NCBI GenBank assembly: GCA_017304275.1
Contig: JAFKKW010000119.1
Coordinates: 1-6,192, forward strand
Reading direction: 5' to 3'
DNA from: Hyphomicrobiales bacterium
Lineage (GTDB): Bacteria > Pseudomonadota > Alphaproteobacteria > Rhizobiales > Hyphomicrobiaceae
Length of the DNA stretch: 6,192 bases
Both the position numbers and the translations under genes were made by a program. Positions within the stretch are counted from its first letter, which is position 1. Every line of letters starts with the position of its first letter. Below, one piece after another: positions 5,597 through 6,192 of the stretch. The notes under the pieces were generated by a model. The model was given only the letters and a program-made list of their open reading frames with translations, did no database searches and was not told the DNA's origin.

Positions 5597-6192
5597 ATGC
5601 AGCGCATTGCGCTCATTCTGTTGTTTCTGGTCGTCACCGGCGCTGCCGCGATTTTCGCCGCCGGTCATCTCGGTATCAACCTGCCGTGGAACACCGCGGT
5701 CACGGAGCCTGAGGCGACCTCACAAGATCGTGATAAGGCGGCCTCCGAGCCCGCCAAGACCGCACCCGAAGCCGCCATCGAGGAAACCGCCAAAGCCCTC
5801 GGTACCGCCTCCGACGCGCCAACCTCCGGCGGCGACGTTGCCATCGACATCTCGCGCATTTCCCCTGACGGCACGTCCGTGTTCGCCGGCCGCGCCGCGC
5901 CCGACAGCTATGTCACCGTGCTCGAGCACGGCAAGCCGGCCGGCACCGCCAAGACGGATGAGAACGGCGAATGGACGCTCTCCACCGAGCACAAGTTTGC
6001 GACCGCCGACCCGAGCCTCTCGTACGAGGTAAGCCGCACGCCGCCGCCTGAACCCGAGAAGCCTGCCGAGAAGGTCGCCAGCACCGCGCCGCCGTCCCCG
6101 CAACAGCAGCCGGAGCAGAAGTCCGCGGCCGCCGTCGCCGGCGACGTGATGCGCAAGTTCGAGAATCTCGTCGAGCAGGCGCGCGAGGAAGC
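5597..6192 (+). CDS. Ig-like-domain envelope protein, 5' part (possible LysM-domain protein); runs off the window
   Basis: An open reading frame without a stop up to the right edge, 198 codons visible. The ATG at 5597 has GGGAG 8 nt upstream. Residues 3-23 form a hydrophobic signal or anchor (RIALILLFLVVTGAAAIFAAG). A Glu/Ala/Lys/Thr-rich linker (35-75) follows. Residues 81-146 look like one bacterial Ig-like repeat: VAIDISRISPDGTSVFAGRAAPDSYVTVLEHGKPAGTAKTDENGEWTLSTEHKF. A Pro/Glu/Gln-rich linker comes next (148-176), then a helical start (DVMRKFENLVEQAREE). Alphaproteobacterial proteins of this layout commonly repeat the Ig-like unit and end in a LysM peptidoglycan-binding domain; that end is not in the window, so the LysM part is inference. 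Its hairpin-insulated position suggests an independent transcription unit. Confidence 0.8.
   Translation, partial: MQRIALILLFLVVTGAAAIFAAGHLGINLPWNTAVTEPEATSQDRDKAASEPAKTAPEAAIEETAKALGTASDAPTSGGDVAIDISRISPDGTSVFAGRAAPDSYVTVLEHGKPAGTAKTDENGEWTLSTEHKFATADPSLSYEVSRTPPPEPEKPAEKVASTAPPSPQQQPEQKSAAAVAGDVMRKFENLVEQAREE

Noticed and set aside
5529..6032. 167-codon plus-strand frame, Ser/Pro/Arg-rich
   Set aside because: It is a frame-shifted shadow of the Ig-like-domain gene starting at 5597, which is open to the window edge and has a signal peptide and a ribosome site.
1..6192. CRISPR array, transposon ends, tRNA or attachment sites
   Set aside because: I saw no spaced direct repeats, transposase, integrase, tRNA-like fold or flanking target duplication anywhere in the window.

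Overview
The window is GC-rich DNA whose genes all look like ordinary chromosomal genes of an alphaproteobacterium, most likely Hyphomicrobiales close to Bradyrhizobium/Rhodopseudomonas. That placement is an inference from protein style: an LTXXQ (Spy/CpxP-like) periplasmic protein, a proline-rich TonB-like protein, and a truncated Ig-like protein of the type that in this group usually carries a C-terminal LysM domain. There is no rRNA, tRNA, CRISPR array, insertion sequence or phage gene, and no sign of a mobile island.

Left part, minus strand (1-2463). A DHA2-type (SmvA/LfrA-like, 14-TM) multidrug efflux gene runs from 1370 off the left edge. It carries one in-frame TGA at codon 77, exactly inside the conserved motif A loop. 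I read every other visible codon of that frame and it stays open and family-like, so this is a recent pseudogene, a sequence error or a recoded gene. Upstream on the same strand, 133 bp away, is a complete TonB-family protein (1504-2463) with one membrane helix, a Pro/Gln/Glu/Lys-rich spacer and a TonB C-terminal fold.

Middle (2464-4062). A 126-bp divergent spacer separates the tonB-like gene from a complete DUF72 (YecE-like TIM-barrel) gene at 2590-3477 on plus. That gene converges, with a 21-bp gap, on a membrane-anchored SRPBCC (START/polyketide-cyclase fold) protein at 3499-4062 on minus.

Right part, plus strand (4063-6192). A 153-bp divergent spacer leads to three genes for exported or membrane-anchored proteins in a row: a small four-cysteine secreted protein of unknown family (4216-4584), an LTXXQ/Spy-like periplasmic protein (4828-5433) followed by a very clear 11-bp-stem terminator hairpin (5470-5496), and the 5' part of an Ig-like-domain membrane or envelope protein (from 5597, running off the right edge). 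The 243-bp gap 4585-4827 holds two clean inverted repeats. The shared theme is the cell envelope (efflux, TonB, periplasmic proteins), but gaps and orientations suggest mostly single-gene transcription units rather than one operon.

I do not see a convincing undescribed system here. The best second-look items are the in-frame TGA in the efflux gene, the uncharacterised four-Cys secreted protein, and the inverted repeats in the spacers.
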